A stretch of 53,988 nt of DNA, taken from positions 1 through 53,988 of the forward strand of contig NZ_RAWM01000052.1 in NCBI RefSeq assembly GCF_003668875.1, in the 5' to 3' direction. Source of the DNA: Corallococcus interemptor. GTDB lineage: Bacteria; Myxococcota; Myxococcia; Myxococcales; Myxococcaceae. The notes beneath the pieces were generated by a model. That model worked only from the letters and a program-made list of their open reading frames with translations, made no database searches and had not been told where the DNA came from. This document shows positions 7,867 to 15,781 of the stretch, piece after piece (positions within the stretch are counted from its first letter, which is position 1; each line of letters starts with the position of its first letter). Made by a program: the position numbers and the translations under genes.

Positions 7867-9786
7867 GAACACCTTGGTGTCGCCGTTGTAGTTGCCGGGG
7901 TTCCAGTACACCTTGTCCGCGCCGTCCCGGCCGTCGATGTCCGCGAAGAAGAAGTCCGTGTTCTCCGAGCCGCTGAAGCCCGTGTTGTCCATCACCGGGC
8001 TGCCCGCGAAGTTGGAGCCGGTGCTCGGGTACACCTGCATCCGGCCCTCGCGGAAGTTGGGCCGCCAGAAGACCTTGTCCGCCTTGCCGTCGCCGTCCAC
8101 GTCCGCGAAGTAGAAGCGGGACGTGTCCACGCCGCTGGTGCCCGCCTCGTGCAGGAAGAACAGCGCGAACGCGCCCGCGCCGGTGGAGCGGTACACGCGC
8201 GTGCGGCCGCCTTCCTGATCCGGGTTCCACACGATGCGGTCCGCCTTGCCGTCGCCGTCCACGTCCGCGAAGTACACGCGGGTGTCGGCGCTGGTGTTGG
8301 CGCCCGTCGTGCTCGTCACCGCGGCGCCGAAGGACACGGTGCCGTTGCACTTCGACGCGAAGGTGTCGAAGGCGCCGGACCTCTGCGTGGGGTTCCAGCG
8401 CACCAGGTCCGCGCAGCCGTCACCGGTGACGTCCGCGAAGAAGAAGCGCGTGGCGTCGCTGGTGCTGGCCGCCTGGGTGACGTCCACGCGGCTGTTGAAG
8501 GTGCCGTCGCACTTCGCGGGGTAGATGCGCACCTCGCCGTCCCCCAGGGTGGGCCGCCAGAGGACCTTGTCCGCGCAGCCGTCGCCGGTGACGTCCGCGA
8601 AGAAGAAGCGCGTGGTGGCGACGCCGCTGGTCGCGCCCGTGTTCTTCACCGCCGCCTCGAAGCCGCCGTCGCACTTCGACTTCGCCACCCACGTCTCGCC
8701 CTCGCCCACCGCGTAGTTCCAGCTGATGCGGTCCGCGCAGCCGTCACCGGTGACGTCCGCGAAGAACAGCTGCGTGCTGGTGGACGTGCCGGAGGGCGTG
8801 GGCGAAAGGGTGGAGCCCGCGGCGAAGAGGGCCGGGCGGAGGGTGGCCAGGACCGGGTAGTGGTCCGACGGCGTGAGGCCGTTGGTCTCCGTCCGGTCGA
8901 TGGCGGGCGCGGACGAGGTGAGCGCGCCCCCGTTGTGGAAGATGTAGTCCAGCCGGTTGTACTTCGTGGACGTGGAGCCGTTCCACGCGTTGTTGAACGT
9001 GGCGTCGTCCACGCCCGTCACGCCGTCGAAGCGCGCGGTGCGGAACAGCCGGGCTCCGGACTCCAGGTCCTCGATGGTCGTCTCCCCCGGCGTGGACTGC
9101 CCCTGCGCGTCGGAGTTGAAGTCGCCCATGGCGATGACCGGCAGACCGCCGGGCTTCGTGGCCAGGAACGACGCCATCTGCTCGGCTTCCTTGAGCCGCC
9201 CCAGCGAGCACTCCGCCCCGTAGGCGAAGTGCGTGTTGGCCACGAAGTACACCTGCCCGGACGTCAGGTCGCGCAGGCCCACCCAGGCAATCTTCTTGCC
9301 CTCCGCGTGGCTGAAGCACGTGGCGCTGGAGGCATAGGGGTTCACCAGCGCCTCGTTGCCCTGGCCCACCTCCGGAGCGATTTCGAAGCGGCTCTTCTTG
9401 AAGAAGATGAGCTTCGGGCTGCCGCCGCCGGGGTTGTAGACGCCGTAGGGCTTGTCCGTGCCCGTCAGCCCCGCGATGAGGTCCGCGGGGATGCTGGGCC
9501 CGCCCGAGGGGGACTGGGCCTCCTGCACGCCGACGATGTCCGCGTTGTTCGCGAGGATGCGCTGGAGCACGGCCGCCTTGCGGTTGGGCCACGCGCGCAC
9601 GCCCGTGTCCAGCGGCCCGCGCACGTTGTACGTCATCACCCGGAACGCCTTGTGGCCCGTGGCCGCCAGCGCGCGCGTCTGCCCGGACAGCGTGTCAGCA
9701 GCGCGCGGCGTGTCCTCCTCCGGCCCGCAGGCCAGGAGCGGCGTGAGTACGGAGAGCAGCGCGAGACGGGAACGGAAGCTTCGCAT
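7849..9786 (-). CDS. Secreted endonuclease/exonuclease/phosphatase lipoprotein with six FG-GAP/VCBS repeats
   Basis: 645 residues. Signal peptide and lipobox: RLALLSVLTPLLAC, Cys 20. Residues about 46-325 form an EEP (DNase I-like) domain with the expected order MTYNVRG (Asn 54), VGVQEAQ (Glu 89), VANTHFAYG, AMGDFNSDAQ and TPSDHYPV, so Mg-dependent phosphodiester hydrolysis is likely; the substrate could be nucleic acid, lipid or phosphoester. The rest is six calcium-loop repeats of the form FFADVTGDGCADR, a seven-bladed-propeller-type element. The first three repeats carry Cys in the loop (DGCAD) plus a second Cys (KCDG or KCNG); the last three have DGKAD or DGRDGAD instead, so disulfides are likely only in the first half. 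No Shine-Dalgarno is seen (see the promoter at 9794-9824). Confidence 0.85.
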   Translation of the reverse strand: MRSFRSRLALLSVLTPLLACGPEEDTPRAADTLSGQTRALAATGHKAFRVMTYNVRGPLDTGVRAWPNRKAAVLQRILANNADIVGVQEAQSPSGGPSIPADLIAGLTGTDKPYGVYNPGGGSPKLIFFKKSRFEIAPEVGQGNEALVNPYASSATCFSHAEGKKIAWVGLRDLTSGQVYFVANTHFAYGAECSLGRLKEAEQMASFLATKPGGLPVIAMGDFNSDAQGQSTPGETTIEDLESGARLFRTARFDGVTGVDDATFNNAWNGSTSTKYNRLDYIFHNGGALTSSAPAIDRTETNGLTPSDHYPVLATLRPALFAAGSTLSPTPSGTSTSTQLFFADVTGDGCADRISWNYAVGEGETWVAKSKCDGGFEAAVKNTGATSGVATTRFFFADVTGDGCADKVLWRPTLGDGEVRIYPAKCDGTFNSRVDVTQAASTSDATRFFFADVTGDGCADLVRWNPTQRSGAFDTFASKCNGTVSFGAAVTSTTGANTSADTRVYFADVDGDGKADRIVWNPDQEGGRTRVYRSTGAGAFALFFLHEAGTSGVDTSRFYFADVDGDGKADKVFWRPNFREGRMQVYPSTGSNFAGSPVMDNTGFSGSENTDFFFADIDGRDGADKVYWNPGNYNGDTKVFRALAP

Positions 9787-9793
9787 GGATGTG

Positions 9794-9824
9794 ATTATGC
9801 ATGTAAAACGTGAAAAAACATCAA
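9794..9824 (-). promoter_or_regulatory. AT-rich sigma70-like promoter for a possibly leaderless mRNA
   Basis: On the minus strand, TTGATG (9824-9819) and CATAAT (9799-9794) are separated by 19 bases, inside an AT-rich patch that stands out from its surroundings. Only seven bases separate the -10 from the ATG at 9786, so transcription would start at or next to the start codon. No Shine-Dalgarno precedes that ATG. The 19-bp spacer is longer than ideal. Confidence 0.4.
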
Positions 9825-9858
9825 TTCCGTTCCCGCCTCGGACCGCCGGTGTGGCGGG

Positions 9859-11490
9859 CTACTGGCGCACGACGCGCTTGAGCTTGAAGGGCGAGGGGGA
9901 CTCGCTCATCGTGTAATAGGCCGTGCCGGTCGCGTCGTACTCGATGGCCTCGCCCTGGCCCTCCACGGTGTCCGTGAGGGAGACGGGCGTGGCGGCGAAC
10001 GCGGTCTCGAAGGCGGCACCGGCGGCGGCGCGGAACTCATACACCTTGCGGTAGGTGCGCAGGATGAAGCGGTTGGCGCACGGGTGGATGGCGCCGGACG
10101 TGGCCGCGCCGTAGTTGGTGTCCGTGGTCGTGGGCAGCGGGAGGTTCGCCACGAACACGAGCGTGCTCATGGTGCCGGGCGTGGGCAGCGGCTGGGGGAA
10201 CTTGTAGACCTTGCTCGCGCCTGAGTAGGACTTGGTGACGATGTAGATGTCGCCCGTGGTGGGGTGGACCATGATGGTCTCCGCGTCCTTGGGCGTGTCC
10301 GGGTACTGGAAGGGGAAGGCCTCGGCGGTGAGGTTGCCGCTCGTCTGGCCCGCGCCGATGTTGGGCTCCGGGATGCGGTAGACGGCGAAGGTGGACGGCG
10401 GCGTGGGGAAGTTGGCGCTCGAGCGGCCGATGTCACCCATGTAGATGCACTGGCCGGCGGGGCACGGGCCGGTGGCCACGTCCTCCCAGTCCGCGGGCGT
10501 CACGTTGGACACGGTGAAGGTGCCCTTCGTGCTCGCGTCCGCGGTGCTGATGGCGACGATGGCGGTGGTGTCCTCGTTGTGCGCGTAGAGCACGCCCGGG
10601 GTGAGGCGGCTGGCGGCGATGCCGGACGGCTCCACCAGCGCGGTGGCCGTCACGGTGCCCTGGGTGGTGTACGCGGTGGAGAAGGTGTCCCCCACGGAGC
10701 AGGAGGTGGTGGCGTTGGCCGCGCGCAGCGCGACGACCTGGGCGGTGTTCGTCTCCGCGTAGGGGGAGGAACCATTGAACGAGCCCTGCGCCCCCGCGGC
10801 GCCCAGGTCCTTGTAGGCGACGTTGTAGATGACGCCGGTGGACGAGGACACGAGGCAGGTGTCCACGGGCTCGGTGAAGCCCGCGGGCGGGACGATGGGG
10901 CTCGCCGGGCACGCGGCGCCGGTCCACAGCTGCGTGCCGAACCACACCGCGACGCCGTTGGCGGTGTTGGTGGTGAGCGCGGGCGTGTTGAAGCTGGCGG
11001 TGAGGCCGTTCTTCTGGCCCGTCTGCGCGTCGATGGGGTTGGCCGTGTCCACGCCGGAGAACGCGGAGATGCTGCCGGCCATGTAGCTGGCGATGTCGAT
11101 GTTGAAATCGTACGTGGAGGGCTCGGACGCGGTGGCGACCTTGTAGAAGACCCACGCCTTGAGCTGCGAAGCGCTCTGGTCCGAGCGCACCAGCGTCCAG
11201 CCCGCGGGCGGCGTCGCCACGGCGGCCACGTTGTTGCGGTTGATGATGCGAGCGAGCAGCACGTCACCCGCGGCGGTGCCGGTGGGCTTCGCGATGCTCA
11301 GCGACGTGCGCGTGCTGCCGCCCGCCGTGGCGCTGCTCCGGTACGCGATGGTGGACACCGCCTGCCGGGCGGTCGCGGTCTCCTGCTCCGGGAGCGAAGG
11401 GGCGTCCGCGTCCAGCGGCCCGCACCCCGCGAGCGCGAACAGGGACACCGAGCACAGCATGCGTGAAACATTCCGGTTGAACAAACGCAA
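9859..11490 (-). CDS. Secreted lipoprotein with N-terminal beta domain and C-terminal propeller
   Basis: 543 residues from a TTG start at 11490, chosen because AGGAG lies five bases upstream (11500-11496) and because it puts Arg residues before the hydrophobic stretch; starting at the next ATG would leave no charged n-region. The lipobox is FALAGC. Residues about 30-230 form a beta-sandwich-like domain (AVSTIAYRSSATAGGS, ISAFSGVDTANPIDAQTGQ). The C-terminal half (GVLYAHNEDTTAIVAI, TPADWEDVATGPC, IYMGDIGRSSANF, PKDAETIMVHPTTGDIYIVT) has the strand spacing of a beta-propeller, similar to phytase-esterase-like proteins. No catalytic claim is made. The upstream 165 bp separates it from the divergent methyltransferase. 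Confidence 0.75.
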   Translation of the reverse strand: MRLFNRNVSRMLCSVSLFALAGCGPLDADAPSLPEQETATARQAVSTIAYRSSATAGGSTRTSLSIAKPTGTAAGDVLLARIINRNNVAAVATPPAGWTLVRSDQSASQLKAWVFYKVATASEPSTYDFNIDIASYMAGSISAFSGVDTANPIDAQTGQKNGLTASFNTPALTTNTANGVAVWFGTQLWTGAACPASPIVPPAGFTEPVDTCLVSSSTGVIYNVAYKDLGAAGAQGSFNGSSPYAETNTAQVVALRAANATTSCSVGDTFSTAYTTQGTVTATALVEPSGIAASRLTPGVLYAHNEDTTAIVAISTADASTKGTFTVSNVTPADWEDVATGPCPAGQCIYMGDIGRSSANFPTPPSTFAVYRIPEPNIGAGQTSGNLTAEAFPFQYPDTPKDAETIMVHPTTGDIYIVTKSYSGASKVYKFPQPLPTPGTMSTLVFVANLPLPTTTDTNYGAATSGAIHPCANRFILRTYRKVYEFRAAAGAAFETAFAATPVSLTDTVEGQGEAIEYDATGTAYYTMSESPSPFKLKRVVRQ

Positions 11491-11655
11491 GGTCACTCCT
11501 GCCTGGGGGATGAGGCGAGTCAAAGGCAGGAGGTTTTCGAGCGGACCGGGAAAGTGTTGCGGATGCCCCGTGCGAAAGATTCGCGTGTTGGCTGTGATTG
11601 GAAACTTCCGCGAACGTCCTTCCCTCGCGTGCGCGGGTGTGGAAGAGGGTGGGGC

Positions 11656-12246
11656 ATGAAGCGTCACGCGCCCGCTACCGAACGCAACCGCGAACCGCTC
11701 CTCGCCGTGCTCCGGGAGGTGCTGCCCGCGTCAGGCACGCTGCTGGAGGTGGCGAGCGGCACCGGCCAGCACGCGGCCTTCTTCGCGAGGGCCTTCCCGG
11801 GGCTGACCTGGCAGCCGACGGACGGCGACGCGGCGGCGCTGGAGAGCATCGACGCGTGGCGCGCGGAGGAGGGGCTGGTGAACGTCCTGCCTGCCCGCCT
11901 GCTGGACGCGGCGTCGGATGCGTGGCCGGTGGAGCACGCGGACGCGATGCTCTGCGTGAACATGATCCACATCGCGCCGTGGGCGGCCTGCCAGGGGCTG
12001 ATGCGGGGCGCGGGGCGCGTGCTGCGTCCGGGCGGACGGCTGGTGCTGTACGGGCCCTACTTCGTGGAGGGGAAGGAGACCGCGCCGAGCAACCTCGCCT
12101 TCGACGAATCCCTCCGCGCGCGGGATGCGTCCTGGGGCGTGCGCGAACTGGGTGCGGTGAGCCGGGAGGCCGGGCTTCACGGGCTCCAGCGCGAGCGCGT
12201 GGTGGAGATGCCGAGCAACAACCTCACGGTGGTGTTCCGCCGGTAG
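11656..12246 (+). CDS. DUF938 family class I SAM-dependent methyltransferase
   Basis: 196 residues from ATG 11656 (purine-rich gaagagggtgggg in front). The SAM-binding motif I is LLEVASGTGQHAAFFARAFP, followed by WQPTDGD, VNMIHIAPWAA and a motif near GRVLRPGGRLVLYGPY. The ending PSNNLTVVFRR is characteristic of DUF938. These are small Rossmann-fold methyltransferases of unknown substrate. It is alone on its strand, with a strong hairpin at 12255-12283 just past its stop, so it is probably monocistronic. Confidence 0.85.
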   Translation: MKRHAPATERNREPLLAVLREVLPASGTLLEVASGTGQHAAFFARAFPGLTWQPTDGDAAALESIDAWRAEEGLVNVLPARLLDAASDAWPVEHADAMLCVNMIHIAPWAACQGLMRGAGRVLRPGGRLVLYGPYFVEGKETAPSNLAFDESLRARDASWGVRELGAVSREAGLHGLQRERVVEMPSNNLTVVFRR

Positions 12247-12254
12247 GGCCTTCA

Positions 12255-12283
12255 CCGGGACGGCGTTGTCCCCGCCGTCCCGG
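12255..12283. terminator. Bidirectional hairpin terminator candidate
   Basis: Perfect 11-bp arms (ccgggacggcg at 12255-12265, complement at 12273-12283), loop of 7. It lies between the convergent stops at 12246 and 12292. Confidence 0.6.
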
Positions 12284-12291
12284 CGCGGGGG

Positions 12292-12855
12292 CTACATGCC
12301 GGGGCAGTGGCCGCCCTTCAGCTGACGGGCGGTCTCGTGGACCTCGTCGATGAGCTGGCGCTTCTGCATGGTGTCCTGGGCGGAGTAGGTGAGGGTGATG
12401 CCGTTGGGCGTGTCCGTCGCCACGACCCTGGCGGGGACCATGGGCGCCCCGGCTATGCCCTGTTCGCCGCCTCCGCCGGTGCCGACCTCGTCGCGACCGC
12501 TCTGGATCTCCGTGGGGCTGTCGCCCAGGTCCTCCTCCTGAGCGAGGTCCAAGGGGGTCTGCGCGTTGGCGCTCTTGGACTGCTCGTCCAGCATGCGCCG
12601 GGCGCGCGTCTGGAGGTCCGACACCTGCGATGGGTCGGACGTGGTGAACATGAGCGCCACGCCGTCGGACGTGTCCTGTGTCTGGACCTGCGTGCCCGGC
12701 ACGGACATGGGGCAGCGCTGGTCCGCCGAGGACTGGGCGGATGCGGGCAGCGGCTGCTTCGATTCCTGCTTGTGCATCTCCTTCTTGGAACAGCCGGCGG
12801 AGAAGCAGAGCGCCGCGGCCGCGGCGAGCGTCAGCGGAAGTCGGGACATGGGCAT
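12292..12855 (-). CDS. Hypothetical lipoprotein
   Basis: 187 residues. The start at ATG 12855 is supported by GGAGG eight bases upstream. The signal peptide ends in the lipobox CFSAGC, followed by a charged, low-complexity linker (SKKEMHKQESKQ). Two similar short modules are visible: TQVQTQDTSDGVALMFTTSD and ARVVATDTPNGITLTYSAQD, each followed by a helical stretch with RR or KR (QTRARRMLDEQ, MQKRQLIDEVHETARQL). This suggests an internal duplication of about 60 residues. No known family recognised; periplasmic or outer-membrane location expected. Confidence 0.75.
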   Translation of the reverse strand: MPMSRLPLTLAAAAALCFSAGCSKKEMHKQESKQPLPASAQSSADQRCPMSVPGTQVQTQDTSDGVALMFTTSDPSQVSDLQTRARRMLDEQSKSANAQTPLDLAQEEDLGDSPTEIQSGRDEVGTGGGGEQGIAGAPMVPARVVATDTPNGITLTYSAQDTMQKRQLIDEVHETARQLKGGHCPGM

Positions 12856-12992
12856 GGTGTGCCTCCTCTGTCTGGGTTTGTCGTGCGGCAAGGTGGAGAG
12901 GCGTCCCGGCCCCTGCAACACGTCCTCCCCGCCGCGTGCCTGAAGGCCCCACCCCGGCGATGGAAGCCTTCATCGGCGAGCGGACACCCGGC

Positions 12993-13751
12993 TCAGCCCC
13001 GCTTCGTCATGTCGAACAGCGCGCGGGCCTGCGGCCCCAGGAACCCGTCGAAGCCTCCCGAGCGTTCGGCGATCTCGAAGTACGCATACGGCCAGGCACG
13101 CGTGCCACCGCTCCGGAGCGTCAGGGGCAGCGGGGCCGCGTGCGTGGCTGTCTGTCTCAGCGACGTGCCGGGCGCGCCCTCGATGTCTGCCTTCATGGGC
13201 ACGCCGGCCTCGCGCATGCGCCGCTGCCACGCCTCCACGTCGTCCACCGCGCCGGTGAAGTGGTTCACCTTGCGGCCGAAGGCCAGGAGCCACGCGCCGT
13301 ACTGCGTCTCCTTCTCCAGCTCCAGCAGCGCGGCCTCGTCCGGAGGCGGCGGCGCCGTGAACCACGCGGCAAGCGCCTCCACGTCCTCCGGAGGCGGCGG
13401 ATCCACCGGCAGCGCGGCGAGCAATTCGCGGGCGCGCGGCGACAGCTCCTCCTGCTTCAGCTCCGACAGGAAGACGCGCGGCAGCCCGTCCGGGTGCGAC
13501 AGATAGATGGCGGACAGGTGCGCATCCGGGAACGTGTACGCGCCGGCCGGCTTCCACCCGAACCGCTCGAACACGCGGGAGAAGAGGGCAATGCCTCCCT
13601 CCGGCCGCGCCAGGGTGCGGAACGCGACGTGGTCATTGCGGAAGTGCCCTCCGGACAGCGTCACGAAGGTGCGCGCGAAGGGGACTTCGGAGGCGTAGCG
13701 CTCCCACAGCAGGTCCAGGAGCCGAGAGGCGTCGGAGGCGGAGGTCGTCAT
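12993..13751 (-). CDS. DUF1338 / 2-oxoadipate dioxygenase-decarboxylase (HglS)-like protein, short form
   Basis: 252 residues. Landmarks: LSGGHFRNDHVAFRTL near the N-terminus (metal-ligand His in this family), KVNHFTGAVDDVEAWQ in the middle and YAYFEIAERS near the end (Glu ligand). DUF1338 members such as HglS/YdcJ are Fe(II) enzymes of the VOC-like fold acting on 2-oxoadipate in lysine breakdown; they are usually about 450 residues, so this is the compact version common in other phyla and its substrate is uncertain. The product is probably cytoplasmic. It stands alone between the lipoprotein genes. Confidence 0.75.
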   Translation of the reverse strand: MTTSASDASRLLDLLWERYASEVPFARTFVTLSGGHFRNDHVAFRTLARPEGGIALFSRVFERFGWKPAGAYTFPDAHLSAIYLSHPDGLPRVFLSELKQEELSPRARELLAALPVDPPPPEDVEALAAWFTAPPPPDEAALLELEKETQYGAWLLAFGRKVNHFTGAVDDVEAWQRRMREAGVPMKADIEGAPGTSLRQTATHAAPLPLTLRSGGTRAWPYAYFEIAERSGGFDGFLGPQARALFDMTKRG

Positions 13752-13806
13752 GCGCGGCAGTCTACGCCGCGCTTCCGGGCGCTTTGAGCGCCATCCGCCT
13801 CCTGTA

Positions 13807-13838
13807 TTGACAAGCTCAAGACCTGTCCAGGGTGTAAA
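13807..13838 (+). promoter_or_regulatory. Candidate sigma70 promoter of the small Cys-rich lipoprotein gene
   Basis: A consensus TTGACA lies at 13807-13812 and an AT-rich block with TGTAAA at 13833-13838. The 20-bp spacer is long, so the exact -10 is uncertain. The region is clearly AT-richer than its surroundings and lies 24-55 bp before the ATG at 13862. Confidence 0.35.
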
Positions 13839-13861
13839 AACTGTAAAACACGGAAACGAAG

Positions 13862-14020
13862 ATGGGCGCGATGAGGATGGGGCTTGTGGCCCTGGTGTCG
13901 GGCCTGCTGTGTGGTTCCTGTGGCGACTTCATCTGCGGCCCCGCCACGGAGAACCCGTCCAGCTGTCCGCAGGACTGCCCCGACCTGTCTGACTTCTGCT
14001 ACGTGACGCCCGCGGACTGA
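13862..14020 (+). CDS. 52-residue Cys-rich lipoprotein
   Basis: The reading frame gives a short hydrophobic leader (MGLVALVSGLLCGSC) with a lipobox-like Cys, then a Cys-rich mature part: CGDFICGPATENPSSCP, QDCPDLSDFCYV. The pattern C-x-x-x-x-C-G-x-x-x-E-x-P-x-S-C-P-x-D-C matches small calcium/disulfide motifs repeated in larger myxobacterial secreted proteins, so this looks like a single free-standing unit. A promoter-like TTGACA lies upstream; the Shine-Dalgarno is weak (ggaaacgaag). Start could be ATG 13862, 13871 or 13877. The stop codon (14018-14020) directly abuts the stop of the convergent gene at 14021. Confidence 0.6.
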   Translation: MGAMRMGLVALVSGLLCGSCGDFICGPATENPSSCPQDCPDLSDFCYVTPAD

Positions 14021-15571
14021 TCAGCGCAGCTCCACGGTGAGCCCGCCGAAGGTCATGGCCTCGGCGTGGCCACCGTCTCCGGAGTGCGTCATCGGCGCAT
14101 CCGCGAGCCCCACCGCCACCAGGGAGTCCCCATCCGCGTCCACGCCCAGCAGGTGGGTGTGGCGGTCCGGTGCCTCGGGGCCGGCCCGCCGGGTGCGCAC
14201 CGTCAGGCCGTCCGTGGACGCGAGCGTGAGCAGCGCCCCGGCCCCGCGCGAGATGCTCATCCCTCCGGACCACCGGTCCCACCCGGCGGCGCCCACGGCG
14301 ACCAGGCCCGCGTCCGTCCAGCGCAGCGCGGAGAAGTGGTCCGCGCGGCCCGTGTCCACGCGGTGCTCGAAGCGCAGCGCGCCCGAGTCGAGCGACAGCA
14401 CGCCCAGATAGCCGTCGTACGGCGTCATCTGGTCCTGCACGCCGGGCGCGGACGGGTACCAGGCGATGGTGCCATCCCCACCTTCCGTCACCACGGTGCC
14501 CGCGAGCGCCACCTCTCCGCCGCGCACCGCCATGTCGAAGACGACGAACTCCGCCGCCCGGGCGGGGACGAAGACGTGCGTGCCAATGCGCGTGCCCACC
14601 GGCGTGAAGGCCGTCACGGCGAAGGGCTGACGCTCGGTGTCCGAGGGCGTGGTGACGTCCTCGCCGGACCGGCAGTGCACGGCGGTGAAGTCATTGAACG
14701 TGCGGCTGGAGGCCATGCAGCGCGAGCTGTTCCAGGTCCGCCCCACCACCAGCCGCCCCTCCGCGTCCACCGCGAGCAGCGGCCGGAGCGAGGCCTCGCG
14801 CCAGCGGAACTCGTCGTAGGCCCACGCGGCCGGCTGCGTGGAGTGGCGCCCGTCGACGATGCGCGTCCACTGCTCGCTGTAGCGCCCGTCCGCCCACTGG
14901 AGCGTCATCAGCCCCGACACCAGCTCCTGCGTGGTGGGCGCGTCCTCCGGGACGGCCACGAGCGACAGGAAGGCCACGGCCACGTCCTCGCCGCGCGCCT
15001 CGGTGCGCAGCCAGCCGTCGGTGAGGGCGTGGACCCAGGGCGACTTCATGCGGAACGCGGGGGAGGGCAGGGTGCCGCCCAGGTCGGCCTCGGGCACCGT
15101 CGCGGGCGTGGGCAGCGGCTGCCGCGACAGCACCTGCCCCTCCGCGGACAGGCGCACCAGGTCGTACGCCTCCGCCGTCGCGCCGGTGCGCTCGATGCCC
15201 AGGGTGACGTCCCCGGACGGGTGCACGGTGAAGTCGCTCAGGTGGTCACCGGCCGCGGCGTCGAACGCCCACAGCCGCGTGCCGTCCCGCGAGGACACGG
15301 TGAGCCGGCGCGTGTCCCGCCCTTCCGCGTCCCGCGTCGTCTCCAGCACGAAGGTGCGTCCGGAGGCCCGCCGGAGCTTGAGTCCTCCGAAGCCCGCGCG
15401 AGGCTGCACCTGGAAGGACGGCGTGCCCCGATCGAACGCCCGGACGAGCCCGGGCACCCCCGTGCAGTCCGAGCACTCCTCGGGGGGCGTGGGGCCCTCC
15501 GTCCCGTGGCAGGCGGAGGCGCCCCACGACAGCAGGGCACCCAGCAAATACCGCGTCCGGCGGAGGTTCAT
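14021..15571 (-). CDS. Lipoprotein with propeller-like repeats
   Basis: 516 residues from ATG 15571, which has AAGGGG about ten bases upstream; the ATG at 15580 is too close to it. Signal peptide and lipobox: YLLGALLSWGASAC, then a Cys pair CSDC. The body has repeated strands of the type SSRDGTRLWAFDA, LLAVDAEGRLVVGRTW, GYLGVLSLDSGALRFE and HLLGVDADGDSLVAVGLA, the spacing seen in PQQ-like beta-propellers that report values along a path. No catalytic residues identified. Probably a surface or periplasmic protein of unknown role. The 3' end touches the small Cys-rich lipoprotein gene. Confidence 0.8.
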   Translation of the reverse strand: MNLRRTRYLLGALLSWGASACHGTEGPTPPEECSDCTGVPGLVRAFDRGTPSFQVQPRAGFGGLKLRRASGRTFVLETTRDAEGRDTRRLTVSSRDGTRLWAFDAAAGDHLSDFTVHPSGDVTLGIERTGATAEAYDLVRLSAEGQVLSRQPLPTPATVPEADLGGTLPSPAFRMKSPWVHALTDGWLRTEARGEDVAVAFLSLVAVPEDAPTTQELVSGLMTLQWADGRYSEQWTRIVDGRHSTQPAAWAYDEFRWREASLRPLLAVDAEGRLVVGRTWNSSRCMASSRTFNDFTAVHCRSGEDVTTPSDTERQPFAVTAFTPVGTRIGTHVFVPARAAEFVVFDMAVRGGEVALAGTVVTEGGDGTIAWYPSAPGVQDQMTPYDGYLGVLSLDSGALRFEHRVDTGRADHFSALRWTDAGLVAVGAAGWDRWSGGMSISRGAGALLTLASTDGLTVRTRRAGPEAPDRHTHLLGVDADGDSLVAVGLADAPMTHSGDGGHAEAMTFGGLTVELR

Positions 15572-15630
15572 GGCTCGCATGCCCCTTCATACGGAGGCAT
15601 GCGGTCCGGCGGGTCGTAGCCGTGGGCACG

Positions 15631-15753
15631 ATGGCGGCCGTGACGCTGGAGGACGTGACGGCGTCCGCGGCGGAAGGGCGCTTCGTCTACCGCTGCGAGG
15701 ACGGCGGCCAGCTGACGTGCACCTTCGATGTGTTGGAGGCCCCCGAGGAATGA
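15631..15753 (+). CDS. Possible 40-residue protein
   Basis: A short frame from ATG 15631 (or GTG 15622) codes for an acidic peptide (MAAVTLEDVTASAAEGRFVY, RCEDGGQLTC, FDVLEAPEE). It contains two Cys and no export signal. It ends 28 bp before the next gene on the same strand and fills the only gap here. There is no convincing Shine-Dalgarno. In such GC-rich DNA a chance frame of this size is possible, so the call is weak. Confidence 0.3.
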   Translation: MAAVTLEDVTASAAEGRFVYRCEDGGQLTCTFDVLEAPEE

Positions 15754-15781
15754 AGGGCGGGGCCTGCTAGCCTCCGCTTCC

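Noticed and set aside
8149-9813. 554-codon plus-strand frame opposite the EEP/FG-GAP lipoprotein
   Set aside because: Shadow; the minus-strand product has a signal peptide and complete catalytic motifs.
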